From positions 806,001 to 870,000 of the forward strand of contig NZ_CP109583.1 in assembly GCF_036250755.1 (NCBI RefSeq): DNA of 64,000 bases. The letters run 5' to 3'. This document shows positions 15,927 to 24,194 of this stretch, in pieces. The translations under genes were made by a program, and so were the position numbers. The stretch is from Streptomyces uncialis. GTDB taxonomy: Bacteria; Actinomycetota; Actinomycetes; Streptomycetales; Streptomycetaceae. Numbering within the stretch: position 1 is the first letter of the stretch; every line of letters starts with the position of its first letter. The notes below the pieces were generated by a model, which saw only the letters and a list, made by a program, of their open reading frames with translations, was not told the origin of the DNA and did not search any database.

Positions 15927-17677
15927 CCGAACGGACCGCCACGGACGAGGACCGGCATCTCGTCCGGGTCCTGAGCGCCCTGCTCCGGGAGGACGTGGCC
16001 GGGCTGCGCACCCGGACCACCCGGGTGGAACGGGCCGACGGGAGCTGGCTGCGGCTGCCGCTGCCCGCAGGCGGCTCATTGACCCTGCCGGTGGAGCCGG
16101 ACGGCTTCCAGTGCGAGCTCGCCGCCCGGCTGCCGCTGCTGCGCCACGAGGACGGCGGGGGCGTACCGGCCGACCTGACCACCACCGACGCGGTGCTCGG
16201 CGCGCTCAAGGACCTGGCCGACCCGCCGGACCGGCCCGGCTTCGACGCGTTCGCCGAGGAGTGCCGGCTGTCCCTCACCGCGGAGCTGCTGCACCGCGAC
16301 ACCCGTGACGAGATCGCCGCGCGGCTCAGCGGCACCTACGGTCCCGACCCCGCCCGCTGGACGGACCCGCTCCCCTTCGACGCGCTCGCCGCCCGGCTCG
16401 ACCACCCCGTCTACCCCACCGGGCGCGGGCGCAGCGGGCTGACGCCCCGGCAGCTTCGCTCCTACGCGCCGGAGTTCCATCCGGCGTTCCGGCTGCGCTG
16501 GCTGGCCCTGCCCCGGACCGCCGTGACCGACGAGGGACTGAGCACGACACCCGGCTGGCCGTCACCGTCCGAGCTGGGGCTCGACCGCGCGCTCGACGAC
16601 GACCATGTCGCCCTGCCCGTCCATCCCCTGACCCTCGGCCGCCCACTGGCGGACGCCCTCGCGCAGCGGGGGCTCACCGGCCGGGCGCGGCTCGCCGACC
16701 GGCCGCACACCGAGGTCGTGCCGACCCTGTCCATGCGGACCGTGGCCCTCACCGGCCGACCCGGGGTCCATCTGAAGCTGCCGCTGGCGACCGCCACCCT
16801 CGGACGGCTCAACCGGCGCACCATCAAACCCGGCACCCTGCTCGACGGCGCCGTCTGCCAGCGTCTCCTCGCGGCGGTCACCGCACGCGAACCCCGGTTC
16901 GCGGACACGGTGCTGCACGCCGACGAGACCCGGTACGCACACGCCGGGCATGAGCTGCTCGCCGTGCTGCGCCGTGGCTGGCCGGACGGACTGGACGGTT
17001 CGGTGGTGGTGCCGATGGCCGCGCTGACCGCCCCGGAGCCGGGCGGCGCCCTGGTGATAGACCGGCTCGCGGACCGCTTCCACGGCGGCGACCCGCTCGC
17101 CCTGCTCGACGCGGTCCTCACCCTGCTGTTCGACTGGCAGACCACCCTCTTCGGCTACGGCATAGCGCTGGAGTCGCATCAGCAGAACATCTCGCTGGCC
17201 TTCGACGACCGCCCCGGACGGCCGACGCTGCGTCTGCTGTTCAAGGACAACGACGGCCCGCGCATCCACACCGGACGGCTGCGCGCGGCGCTCGGCCGTG
17301 ATGCCGGCGCTCTCACCGGCTTCGACGACGCCCGGATCACCGGCGGCGACGACCGTCCCGTGCTCGACCTGTTCACGACGATCACCGTCCATCTGTGCGC
17401 GGGTTCCTGCGCGTTCGGACTGGCCCGGCACGGGCGCGCGCCGCTGGAGCGGCTGCTCGCCCTGGTGCGCGACCGGCTCGGTGAGGCCGTCGAACGGCTG
17501 GGCACCCGGCCGGGCCAGCCCGGCGCCGCGCTGCGCGCCCATGTACTGGACGCCGCGAAGCTGCCCGTGAAGGCGATGGTGACGGCGGGAACGCTGCTCA
17601 CCAAACAGCGCTCAGGGGCGTCCGACATCAACAAGCACTACACCACCGGTCCCAACTATCTTCTGCGAGGGGCGTAA
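15923..17677 (+). CDS. IucA/IucC-family NIS siderophore synthetase (first copy)
   Basis: 584 residues. Family motifs run in order: HPLTLGRPLADAL (about 233), VVPTLSMRTVAL (ATP/substrate loop), HLKLPLATATLGRLNRRTI, and ESHQQNISLAF plus LRLLFKDNDGPRI near the C-terminal half. These enzymes adenylate a carboxyl group of citrate or a succinyl-type acid and condense it with an amine or alcohol. The GTG at 15923 overlaps the stop of the ATP-grasp gene, with GGGAG just upstream, so expression is coupled. It differs enough from the second copy to suggest another substrate. Confidence 0.92.
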   Translation: MTERTATDEDRHLVRVLSALLREDVAGLRTRTTRVERADGSWLRLPLPAGGSLTLPVEPDGFQCELAARLPLLRHEDGGGVPADLTTTDAVLGALKDLADPPDRPGFDAFAEECRLSLTAELLHRDTRDEIAARLSGTYGPDPARWTDPLPFDALAARLDHPVYPTGRGRSGLTPRQLRSYAPEFHPAFRLRWLALPRTAVTDEGLSTTPGWPSPSELGLDRALDDDHVALPVHPLTLGRPLADALAQRGLTGRARLADRPHTEVVPTLSMRTVALTGRPGVHLKLPLATATLGRLNRRTIKPGTLLDGAVCQRLLAAVTAREPRFADTVLHADETRYAHAGHELLAVLRRGWPDGLDGSVVVPMAALTAPEPGGALVIDRLADRFHGGDPLALLDAVLTLLFDWQTTLFGYGIALESHQQNISLAFDDRPGRPTLRLLFKDNDGPRIHTGRLRAALGRDAGALTGFDDARITGGDDRPVLDLFTTITVHLCAGSCAFGLARHGRAPLERLLALVRDRLGEAVERLGTRPGQPGAALRAHVLDAAKLPVKAMVTAGTLLTKQRSGASDINKHYTTGPNYLLRGA

Positions 17678-17684
17678 CCCGCCG

Positions 17685-19469
17685 ATGCCCAGCACCATCC
17701 CCGGCCGGCCGGACGCTCCGGCCCCTGTCCCGGCGCTGCCCGGCGCGGATCTGGCCGTGGCGCACACCCTGCTCAACTGTCTGCTCCGCGAGGTGTCGGG
17801 GCCCGAACGGCAGGCCGCCGTCATCGGCGGTCATCTGCTGCTGAGACTTCCCCGCCGGGGCGTCCTGCTGCGGGTCGCGCTGCGCCGCACCTCGCTGCTG
17901 GGCTCCCACCGCTTCACCGGCCCGGTCACCGAACGGCTCGCCGGGCCCGGCACCGAGGAGGGCGACGGGTACGGCGCCTGGTCCGAGGTGGACTGGCTGC
18001 GGCTGGCCGAGTACACCCGCGCCGAACTCTCGCTGCGCACCGGGACCGACAACGACGAGTTCCTCGGCCAGGTCACCGCGAGCCATCGCGGGGTCAGCGC
18101 CGCGCTCGCCGCGCCCCGCCCAGGCGCCGCCACCCGGGGCGGCGACCCGCTGTCGGTGTACCTCGACTCCGAGCAGTCCCTGCTGTTCGGCCACCGGTTC
18201 CATCCCACGCCGAAGGCCCACAGCGGCGACCCGGCGAGCTGGGCGGCCTACGCCCCGGAGGCCGGTGCGTCGTTCCCGCTGCGGATGCTGGCCGTCCGGG
18301 ACGCGCTGCTCGCCGAGGAGCGCGCCGACCCCGACGCCACCGGTCCCGTCGACCGGCTGCGGCCGGTCCCCGCGGGCTACCGGCTGCTGCCCGCCCATCC
18401 CTGGCAGTACGAGATGCTGGGCGGGCATCCGGCGCTGCGCGCGGCCCTCGCCCGGGGCGATGTCCTCGATCTCGGCGCGGGCGGCGAACACGTGCGGCCC
18501 ACCGCCTCGGTACGGACCCTGCACACCGGCGACGCCTTCCTCAAGTTCAGTCTGAACGTGCGCATCACCAACTGTCTGCGCAAGAACGCCGCCTACGAGC
18601 TGACCGGCGCGGTCGCGCTGACCCGGCTGCTGGCCCCGGTGTTCGCGGACCTCGCCGCCCGTTTCCCCGGTACGGCGGTCCTGCGGGAACCCGCGTACCG
18701 CTCGCTGGCGCTGCCCGGCCCCGACGGGCGGCCCGACCGGACCCTGCTGGAGGGCTTCGGGGTCATCGTCCGCGAGGGGCTGGAGCGTCATGTCCGGCCC
18801 GGTGCGACCCCGCTGCTGGCCGCCGCCGTCGCCGACGAGTACGCGACGGGCCCCGCCCAGGTGTCCCGGCTGCTCGCGGGCGCCGGACCGGGCGCGGCGC
18901 TCGCCTGGTGGTCGGCGTATCTGCGGCTGCTGGTGCCACCGGTCCTGGCTGCCTATCTGGACCACGGGGTCGTCCTGGAGCCGCATCTCCAGAACGTGAT
19001 CGTGTGCGTGGACGGCGACGGGACGCCCGTACAGATCCTGTTCCGCGACCTGGAGGGCACCAAGCTGCTCCCCGGGTACCACGCCGACGCCCTCGCCGCG
19101 CTGCCGCCCGAGGTCGCGGGTCCGCTGACCTACGACGCCCGGCGCGGCTGGGACCGGGTGGTGTACTGCCTGCTCGTCAACCACGCCGCCGAGATCCTCG
19201 CGGCACTCGCCGATCTGCACCCGGACCATGAACGCGAACTGTGGGCGCGGCTGCGGGCCACCATCGAGGAGTACGCCCGGGGCCACGGCTGCCCGCCGCC
19301 GCTGCGAGCGCTGCTCGCGGGGGTCCCGCTGCCCGCGAAGGCCAATCTGCTGGCCCGCTGGGACCGTTCCGCCGACCGTGACGCCGGATACGTACGGCTG
19401 CCGTCGCCGCTGGCGGAGGACGTCCTGTCCGGGGCCAGCCGTACCGACACCGACTGGAGTGCCCGGTGA
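17685..19469 (+). CDS. IucA/IucC-family NIS siderophore synthetase (second copy)
   Basis: 594 residues. Motifs: HPWQYEML (about 233), RPTASVRTLHTGDAFLKFSL (about 266), NVRITNCLRKNAAYEL, and EPHLQNVIVCV with ILFRDLEGTKLLPG. The HPWQ, PTASxRT and KFSL motifs are those of the classic citrate-activating NIS synthetases. It starts 7 bp after the first synthetase and its TGA overlaps the decarboxylase start by 4 bp. Two distinct synthetases imply a citrate core derivatised at two positions by different partners. Confidence 0.92.
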   Translation: MPSTIPGRPDAPAPVPALPGADLAVAHTLLNCLLREVSGPERQAAVIGGHLLLRLPRRGVLLRVALRRTSLLGSHRFTGPVTERLAGPGTEEGDGYGAWSEVDWLRLAEYTRAELSLRTGTDNDEFLGQVTASHRGVSAALAAPRPGAATRGGDPLSVYLDSEQSLLFGHRFHPTPKAHSGDPASWAAYAPEAGASFPLRMLAVRDALLAEERADPDATGPVDRLRPVPAGYRLLPAHPWQYEMLGGHPALRAALARGDVLDLGAGGEHVRPTASVRTLHTGDAFLKFSLNVRITNCLRKNAAYELTGAVALTRLLAPVFADLAARFPGTAVLREPAYRSLALPGPDGRPDRTLLEGFGVIVREGLERHVRPGATPLLAAAVADEYATGPAQVSRLLAGAGPGAALAWWSAYLRLLVPPVLAAYLDHGVVLEPHLQNVIVCVDGDGTPVQILFRDLEGTKLLPGYHADALAALPPEVAGPLTYDARRGWDRVVYCLLVNHAAEILAALADLHPDHERELWARLRATIEEYARGHGCPPPLRALLAGVPLPAKANLLARWDRSADRDAGYVRLPSPLAEDVLSGASRTDTDWSAR

Positions 19470-20722
19470 CCGCGCCCACCGAGCCGGTCCGCGCGCGGGC
19501 CCTCGCCCTGCCCGCCGACCGGCTGCCCGCCTATCTCTACGACCTCGACGCGCTGCGCGACCACGCGGCGGCCGTCCGGGACGCGCTGCCGGGACGCGTC
19601 GAGCTGTACTACGCGGCCAAGGCGAACCCCGAGCCGCCGGTGCTGGCCGCGCTGGCGCCGTTCGTGGACGGCTTCGAGGTGGCGTCGATCGGTGAACTCA
19701 CCCATGTGGCCGGGGCCACCGACCGTCCGATCGCGTTCGGCGGGCCCGGCAAGACCCCGGCGGAACTCCTCGCGGCCCTGGACCGCGGGGCGCCCGGTAC
19801 GTCAGCGTCCGAACGGCCCGTGCACCGGTTCCATGTGGAGAGCGGACACGAGCTGCGGATGCTCGCGGACCTCGCGGCCCGGGTGGCGCCGGGGGTGCGG
19901 GTGCCGGTGCTCACCCGGTTCAACCTGACGGTCGGCGGGGGCGCGCTCAGCGGCGGGGCGCTGGCGATGGGCGGCGGGCCGACCCCGTTCGGGATCGACC
20001 CGTCCGAGGCCGACGACGTGCTGCGGGACCTCACCGACGGTACGTACCCCCAGCTGGAGTGGTGGGGCACCCACGCCCATCTGGCGAGCGGGCTCGCCGC
20101 GCCGGAGCTGGCCTCCGTCGCCGGTGAGGTGGTCCGCTGGTCCGCCGCGCTCGCCGCCCGGCACCGGGTGCCGCTGCGTGAGGTGAACGTGGGCGGCGGG
20201 ATGGCCGTGGACTACGCGCGCCCCGGGGACCGCTTCGACTGGGCGGGCTACGGCGCCGCGCTGCGCCGGCTGCTCGCCGCCCACCCCGGTCCGACGCTGC
20301 GGATCGAACCGGGACGGGCGCTGACGGCGTACTGCGGCTGGTACGCGACGGAGGTGCTGGACGTGAAGCGCAGTCACGGCGAGGACTTCGCCGTCGTACG
20401 CGGTGGCACCCATCATCTGCGGACCCCGGCGACCAAGGGCCACGACCAGCCGTGCGTGGTGCTGCCGGTCGACGAGTGGCCGCATCCGTGGCCGCGCGGG
20501 GCGGCGGCCGGGGAGCACGTCACCCTCGCGGGCCAGCTGTGCACCCCGAAGGACGTCCTCGCCCGCCGGGTCCCCGCCGCCGGGCTGCGGGCCGGGGACC
20601 GGGTGGTGTTCGCGATGGCCGGGGCGTACGCCTGGAACATCTCCCACCATGACTTCCTGATGCATCCCAGGCCCGGCTTCCACTTCCTCGGCACGGGCGG
20701 TGACCCCGGCGACCCGGGGTGA
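19466..20722 (+). CDS. PLP-dependent decarboxylase (DAP/ornithine fold III) of the siderophore cluster
   Basis: 418 residues. Alanine-racemase-fold decarboxylase: PLP Lys52 in YYAAKANPEP, His in THAHLASG, glycine loop NVGGGMAVDY, EPGR-type phosphate site RIEPGRALTAY, and catalytic-loop Cys in LCTPKDVL. PvsE (vibrioferrin) and SbnH (staphyloferrin B) of this family decarboxylate an amino-acid-citrate intermediate; the same role is inferred here. The GTG start overlaps the preceding stop. Last gene of the iron-box operon; a hairpin follows. Confidence 0.9.
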   Translation: MTAPTEPVRARALALPADRLPAYLYDLDALRDHAAAVRDALPGRVELYYAAKANPEPPVLAALAPFVDGFEVASIGELTHVAGATDRPIAFGGPGKTPAELLAALDRGAPGTSASERPVHRFHVESGHELRMLADLAARVAPGVRVPVLTRFNLTVGGGALSGGALAMGGGPTPFGIDPSEADDVLRDLTDGTYPQLEWWGTHAHLASGLAAPELASVAGEVVRWSAALAARHRVPLREVNVGGGMAVDYARPGDRFDWAGYGAALRRLLAAHPGPTLRIEPGRALTAYCGWYATEVLDVKRSHGEDFAVVRGGTHHLRTPATKGHDQPCVVLPVDEWPHPWPRGAAAGEHVTLAGQLCTPKDVLARRVPAAGLRAGDRVVFAMAGAYAWNISHHDFLMHPRPGFHFLGTGGDPGDPG

Positions 20723-20735
20723 CCCCCGGCGACGG

Positions 20736-20764
20736 CCGTCCGGGCCCACCGCGGCTCCGGACGG
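20736..20764 (+). terminator. Candidate terminator after the siderophore operon
   Basis: 8-bp stem CCGTCCGG / CCGGACGG with a 13-nt GC-rich loop, 14 bp after the decarboxylase stop. There is no T-run. Confidence 0.5.
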
Positions 20765-20858
20765 GCGGCCGCCGACGAGTGGCGCGGCCCGGGGCGTCCT
20801 ACGATGGCGGCGACCGCGCCGACGCGTCGGTGACCCGGACCCCGGAGGGTTCTCGCCC

Positions 20859-21596
20859 ATGAGCAAGCTCGGTCTCCCGGACACCATCACCGCCTGTCTG
20901 TTCGACCTGGACGGGGTCATCACCCGGACGGCCGTGGTGCACGCCGCCGCCTGGAAGGAGATGTTCGACGCCTTCCTGCGGGACCGTGACGGCGCCGGGT
21001 TCCGGCCCTTCTCCCAGGACGACTACGACCGGTACGTCGACGGTCTCCCCCGCGCCGACGGGGTGCGCGCGTTCCTCGCCGCACGCGGCATCGAACTGCC
21101 GGAGGGCACCCCGGACGATCCGCCGACGGCCGGGACCGTGTGCGGGCTGGGCAACCGCAAGAACGAACTGCTGCTGGCCCGGATCAGGGAGGGCGGCGTC
21201 GAGGCGTACGAGGGATCGCTGCGCTACCTCCACGCGGTCCGCGCGGCGGGCCTGCGGACCGCGGTCGTGTCGTCGAGCACCAACTGCCGGGACATCCTGC
21301 GGGCGGTCCACGCCGAGGACCTCTTCGACGTACGGATCGACGGGGAGGTCGCCAGGCGGCGCGCCCTGCCCGGCAAACCACGGCCCGACACCTTCCTCGC
21401 CGCGGCGGCCGACCTCGGCGTCACGGCGGGGCGGTCGGCGGTGTTCGAGGACGCGCTCGCCGGGATGGACGCGGGCCGTTCGGGCGGCTTCGGCTATGTC
21501 GTCGGCGTGGACCGGGTCGGCCAGGCCGACGCCCTGCGCGCGCACGGCGCGGACACCGTCGTCGAGGACCTCGCCGAACTGGGGGCACCCGCGTGA
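20859..21596 (+). CDS. HAD hydrolase, beta-phosphoglucomutase family
   Basis: 245 residues. HAD motif I LFDLDGVITRT (nucleophile Asp and acid/base Asp), motif II VVSSST, motif III Lys in GKPRPDTF and motif IV VFEDALAGMDAG; the helical cap between I and II fits beta-phosphoglucomutase. The ATG at 20859 follows GGAGG. Its stop overlaps the GH65 start (GTGA). In such pairs the phosphorylase releases beta-glucose 1-phosphate and this enzyme converts it to glucose 6-phosphate. A -10-like TACGAT lies near 20800. Confidence 0.88.
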   Translation: MSKLGLPDTITACLFDLDGVITRTAVVHAAAWKEMFDAFLRDRDGAGFRPFSQDDYDRYVDGLPRADGVRAFLAARGIELPEGTPDDPPTAGTVCGLGNRKNELLLARIREGGVEAYEGSLRYLHAVRAAGLRTAVVSSSTNCRDILRAVHAEDLFDVRIDGEVARRRALPGKPRPDTFLAAAADLGVTAGRSAVFEDALAGMDAGRSGGFGYVVGVDRVGQADALRAHGADTVVEDLAELGAPA

Positions 21597-23938
21597 TCAC
21601 CCATTCGTCGTACACCGTCGAACCCTGGTCGCTGCGCGAGCGCGCGCTGAACCTGGAGGTGCTGCCGCAGAGCGAGTCCGTGTTCGCCCTGTCCAACGGG
21701 CATGTCGGCTGGCGCGGCAATCTGGACGAGGGTGAGCCGCACGGACTGCCCGGCTCCTATCTGAACGGGGTGTACGAGCTCCATCCGCTGCCCTACGCGG
21801 AGGCCGGGTACGGCTACCCGGAGTCGGGGCAGACGGTCATCAATGTCACCAACGGCAAGATCATCCGGCTGCTGGTGGACGACGAGCCGTTCGATCTGCG
21901 CTACGGACGGCTGGTGTCCCATGAACGCACCCTCGATCTGCGGACGGGACTGCTGACCCGTACCTGCGAGTGGGTGTCCCCGGCGGGCTGCCGGGTCCGG
22001 GTGCGCTCCACCCGGCTGGTGTCGTTCACCCAGCGGGCCATCGCGGCGGTCCGCTACGAGGTGGAGCCCGTCGACTCCGAGGTACGGATCGTGGTGCAGT
22101 CGGAGCTGGTCGCCAACGAGCAGCTGCCGGGCGCCGACGGCGACCCGCGCACGGCGGTGGCCCTGGAGTCGCCGCTGGACGCGGAGGAGGACTTCGCGTC
22201 GGGCAACCGGCTGAAGCTGGTGCACCGGACCCGCGCCAGCGAGCTGCGGGTGGCCGCGGCCGCCGACCATGTCGTCACCGGACCCCGCCCGACCACGACG
22301 AGCTGCGAGAGCCGCGCCGATGTCGCCCGGCTCACCATCGCCTCCGCGCTGGCGCCGGGCGACACCCTGCGGCTCGACAAGATCGTGTCGTACGGCTGGT
22401 CCAGCACCCGCTCGCTGCCCGCGGTGAGCGACCAGGTCGACGCGGCGCTCGCGGCGGCGAAGAGCGGCGGCTGGGACGGTCTGGTCACCGAACAGCGCGC
22501 GTATCTGGACGACTTCTGGGCGCGCTCCGACGTCGAGATCGACGGCGACGAGGAGATCCAGCAGGCGGTGCGGTTCGCCCTGTTCCACGTCCTCCAGGCG
22601 GGAGCGCGCGCGGAGCAGCGGGCGATCCCCGCGAAGGGGCTGACCGGCTCCGGGTACGACGGGCACGCCTTCTGGGACACCGAGATCTTCGTGCTGCCGC
22701 TGCTCACGTTCACCTCCCCGCACGCCGTGGCGGAGGCGCTGCGCTGGCGGCAGAACACCCTGTCGGCGGCCCGGGAGCGGGCCGCGCAACTGGGCCTCCA
22801 GGGCGCGGCGTTCCCCTGGCGGACCATCGAGGGGTCGGAGGGGTCGGCGTACTGGCCGGCGGGTACGGCGGCGTTCCATGTGAACGCGGACATCGCGGAC
22901 GCGGTCGTCCGCTATGTGACGGTCACCGGCGACGAGCTCTTCGAACGGGACACCGGCGTCGAACTCCTCGTGGAGACGGCCCGGTTGTGGCGTTCGCTCG
23001 GTCATCACGACCACCATGGGAAGTTCCATGTGGACGGGGTGACGGGGCCGGACGAGTACAGCGCGGTGCAGGACGACAACACGTACACGAACCTGATGGC
23101 GCGGGCGAATCTGCTGGCCGCCGCCGACGTGGTGGAGCGGCATCCGCACAGGGCGGCGGAGCTGGGGGTGGACGACGAGGAGAGCGCGGCCTGGCGGGAC
23201 GCCGCCGACGCGATGAACATCCCGTACAACGAGGAACTCGGGGTGCATGAGCAGTCGTCGGGGTTCACCCGGCACCAGGTGTGGGACTTCGCCGCGACCC
23301 GCGCGGACCAGTATCCGCTGATGCTGCACTTCCCGTACTTCGACATCTACCGCAAGCAGGTCGTCAAACAGGCCGATCTGGTGCTGGCGATGTACAAGTG
23401 CAGCGACTGGTTCGACGACGAGCACACCGCCCGCAACTTCGCCTACTACGAGCCGCTGACGGTCCGGGACTCGTCGCTGTCGGCGTGCAGCCAGGCCGTG
23501 ATCGCGGCGCAGTCGGGGCATCTCGCGCTCGCCTACGACTATGTGGCCGAGGCGGCGCTGATGGACCTGGAGGATCTGGAGAACAACACCCGGGACGGCC
23601 TGCACATCGCCTCGCTCGCGGGGACATGGATGGCGCTGGTGGCCGGGTTCGGCGGGATGCGGCTGAGCGGCGGCACCCTGGACTTCGCGCCCCGGCTGCC
23701 GGAGCGGTTCAGCAGACTGGCGTTCACGTTGGAGGTGGTGGGGCGGCGGCTGCGGGTGGAGATCACCGGGGACTCCGCGTCGTACAGCGTGCTGTCGGGC
23801 GAGCCGCTGCGGGTGACGCACTACGGCAAACCGCTGCTGGTGACGCGGGGTTCGCCGGAGCGGCGCGGGATCAGGCCGGTGCCGGTACGGCCCGCGCCGG
23901 AACAGCCGCCGCACCGGGGCCCGGCGCGGCGGCACTGA
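21593..23938 (+). CDS. Glycoside hydrolase family 65 disaccharide phosphorylase
   Basis: 781 residues. N-terminal beta-sandwich (SVFALSNGHVGWRGNLDEGEP), (alpha/alpha)6 barrel with GYDGHAFWDTEIFVLPLL, GAAFPWRTIEGSE, and the catalytic acid Glu488 in GVTGPDEYSAVQDDNTYTN; then TRHQVWDFAA and a C-terminal jelly roll. The family includes maltose, trehalose, kojibiose and nigerose phosphorylases; specificity cannot be read by eye. The start is the GTG at 21593 overlapping the phosphoglucomutase stop; the frame runs upstream through that gene and is antiparallel noise there. The acceptor sugar is unknown. Confidence 0.92.
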   Translation: MITHSSYTVEPWSLRERALNLEVLPQSESVFALSNGHVGWRGNLDEGEPHGLPGSYLNGVYELHPLPYAEAGYGYPESGQTVINVTNGKIIRLLVDDEPFDLRYGRLVSHERTLDLRTGLLTRTCEWVSPAGCRVRVRSTRLVSFTQRAIAAVRYEVEPVDSEVRIVVQSELVANEQLPGADGDPRTAVALESPLDAEEDFASGNRLKLVHRTRASELRVAAAADHVVTGPRPTTTSCESRADVARLTIASALAPGDTLRLDKIVSYGWSSTRSLPAVSDQVDAALAAAKSGGWDGLVTEQRAYLDDFWARSDVEIDGDEEIQQAVRFALFHVLQAGARAEQRAIPAKGLTGSGYDGHAFWDTEIFVLPLLTFTSPHAVAEALRWRQNTLSAARERAAQLGLQGAAFPWRTIEGSEGSAYWPAGTAAFHVNADIADAVVRYVTVTGDELFERDTGVELLVETARLWRSLGHHDHHGKFHVDGVTGPDEYSAVQDDNTYTNLMARANLLAAADVVERHPHRAAELGVDDEESAAWRDAADAMNIPYNEELGVHEQSSGFTRHQVWDFAATRADQYPLMLHFPYFDIYRKQVVKQADLVLAMYKCSDWFDDEHTARNFAYYEPLTVRDSSLSACSQAVIAAQSGHLALAYDYVAEAALMDLEDLENNTRDGLHIASLAGTWMALVAGFGGMRLSGGTLDFAPRLPERFSRLAFTLEVVGRRLRVEITGDSASYSVLSGEPLRVTHYGKPLLVTRGSPERRGIRPVPVRPAPEQPPHRGPARRH

Positions 23939-24038
23939 GCGGACGGGCCACGAGGGCGCGGGGTGCGGGGTGCGGGGTGCGGCGGCGGGCCGGATATCCG
24001 GTGGACGGGGCGGGGCCGGAGTCCGTAGGGTGCGCGGC

Positions 24039-24068
24039 GTGAACAGCCCCGAGTCCGACAGAGGCTAG
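24039..24068 (+). CDS. Candidate 9-residue leader peptide before the Cmx-type pump
   Basis: GTG-initiated reading frame encoding MNSPESDRG and a TAG stop. A -10-like TAGGGT at 24026-24031 would place transcription start at or next to the GTG, so the leader would be leaderless-translated. The stop codon abuts a perfect hairpin. Ribosome stalling by a drug in such a leader is a known way of inducing chloramphenicol-type resistance genes; here it is an inference from layout. Confidence 0.5.
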   Translation: MNSPESDRG

Positions 24069-24087
24069 CCACCGGCCGTCCGGTGGC
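24068..24087 (+). promoter_or_regulatory. Leader hairpin of the Cmx-type pump mRNA
   Basis: GCCACCGG / CCGGTGGC, an 8-bp perfect stem with a 4-nt loop (CCGT), starting inside the leader stop codon and followed by a pyrimidine-rich tract. It could act as a transcription attenuator or as one arm of an RNA switch. Confidence 0.6.
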
Positions 24088-24194
24088 TTCCCCGCCCTTC
24101 CCCCGCGCCATCGGCGCCAGGGGTGTGCGCGCTGCCATGCGGACCGCCGACCGGTTTCCCTTGCTGGATCTCGAATCGGCTGTGGAGTTCCGCG

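Noticed and set aside
21494..23935. 813-codon minus-strand frame opposite the GH65 gene
   Set aside because: Composition is Arg/Pro/His/Val-rich without motifs, while the plus strand carries all GH65 motifs.
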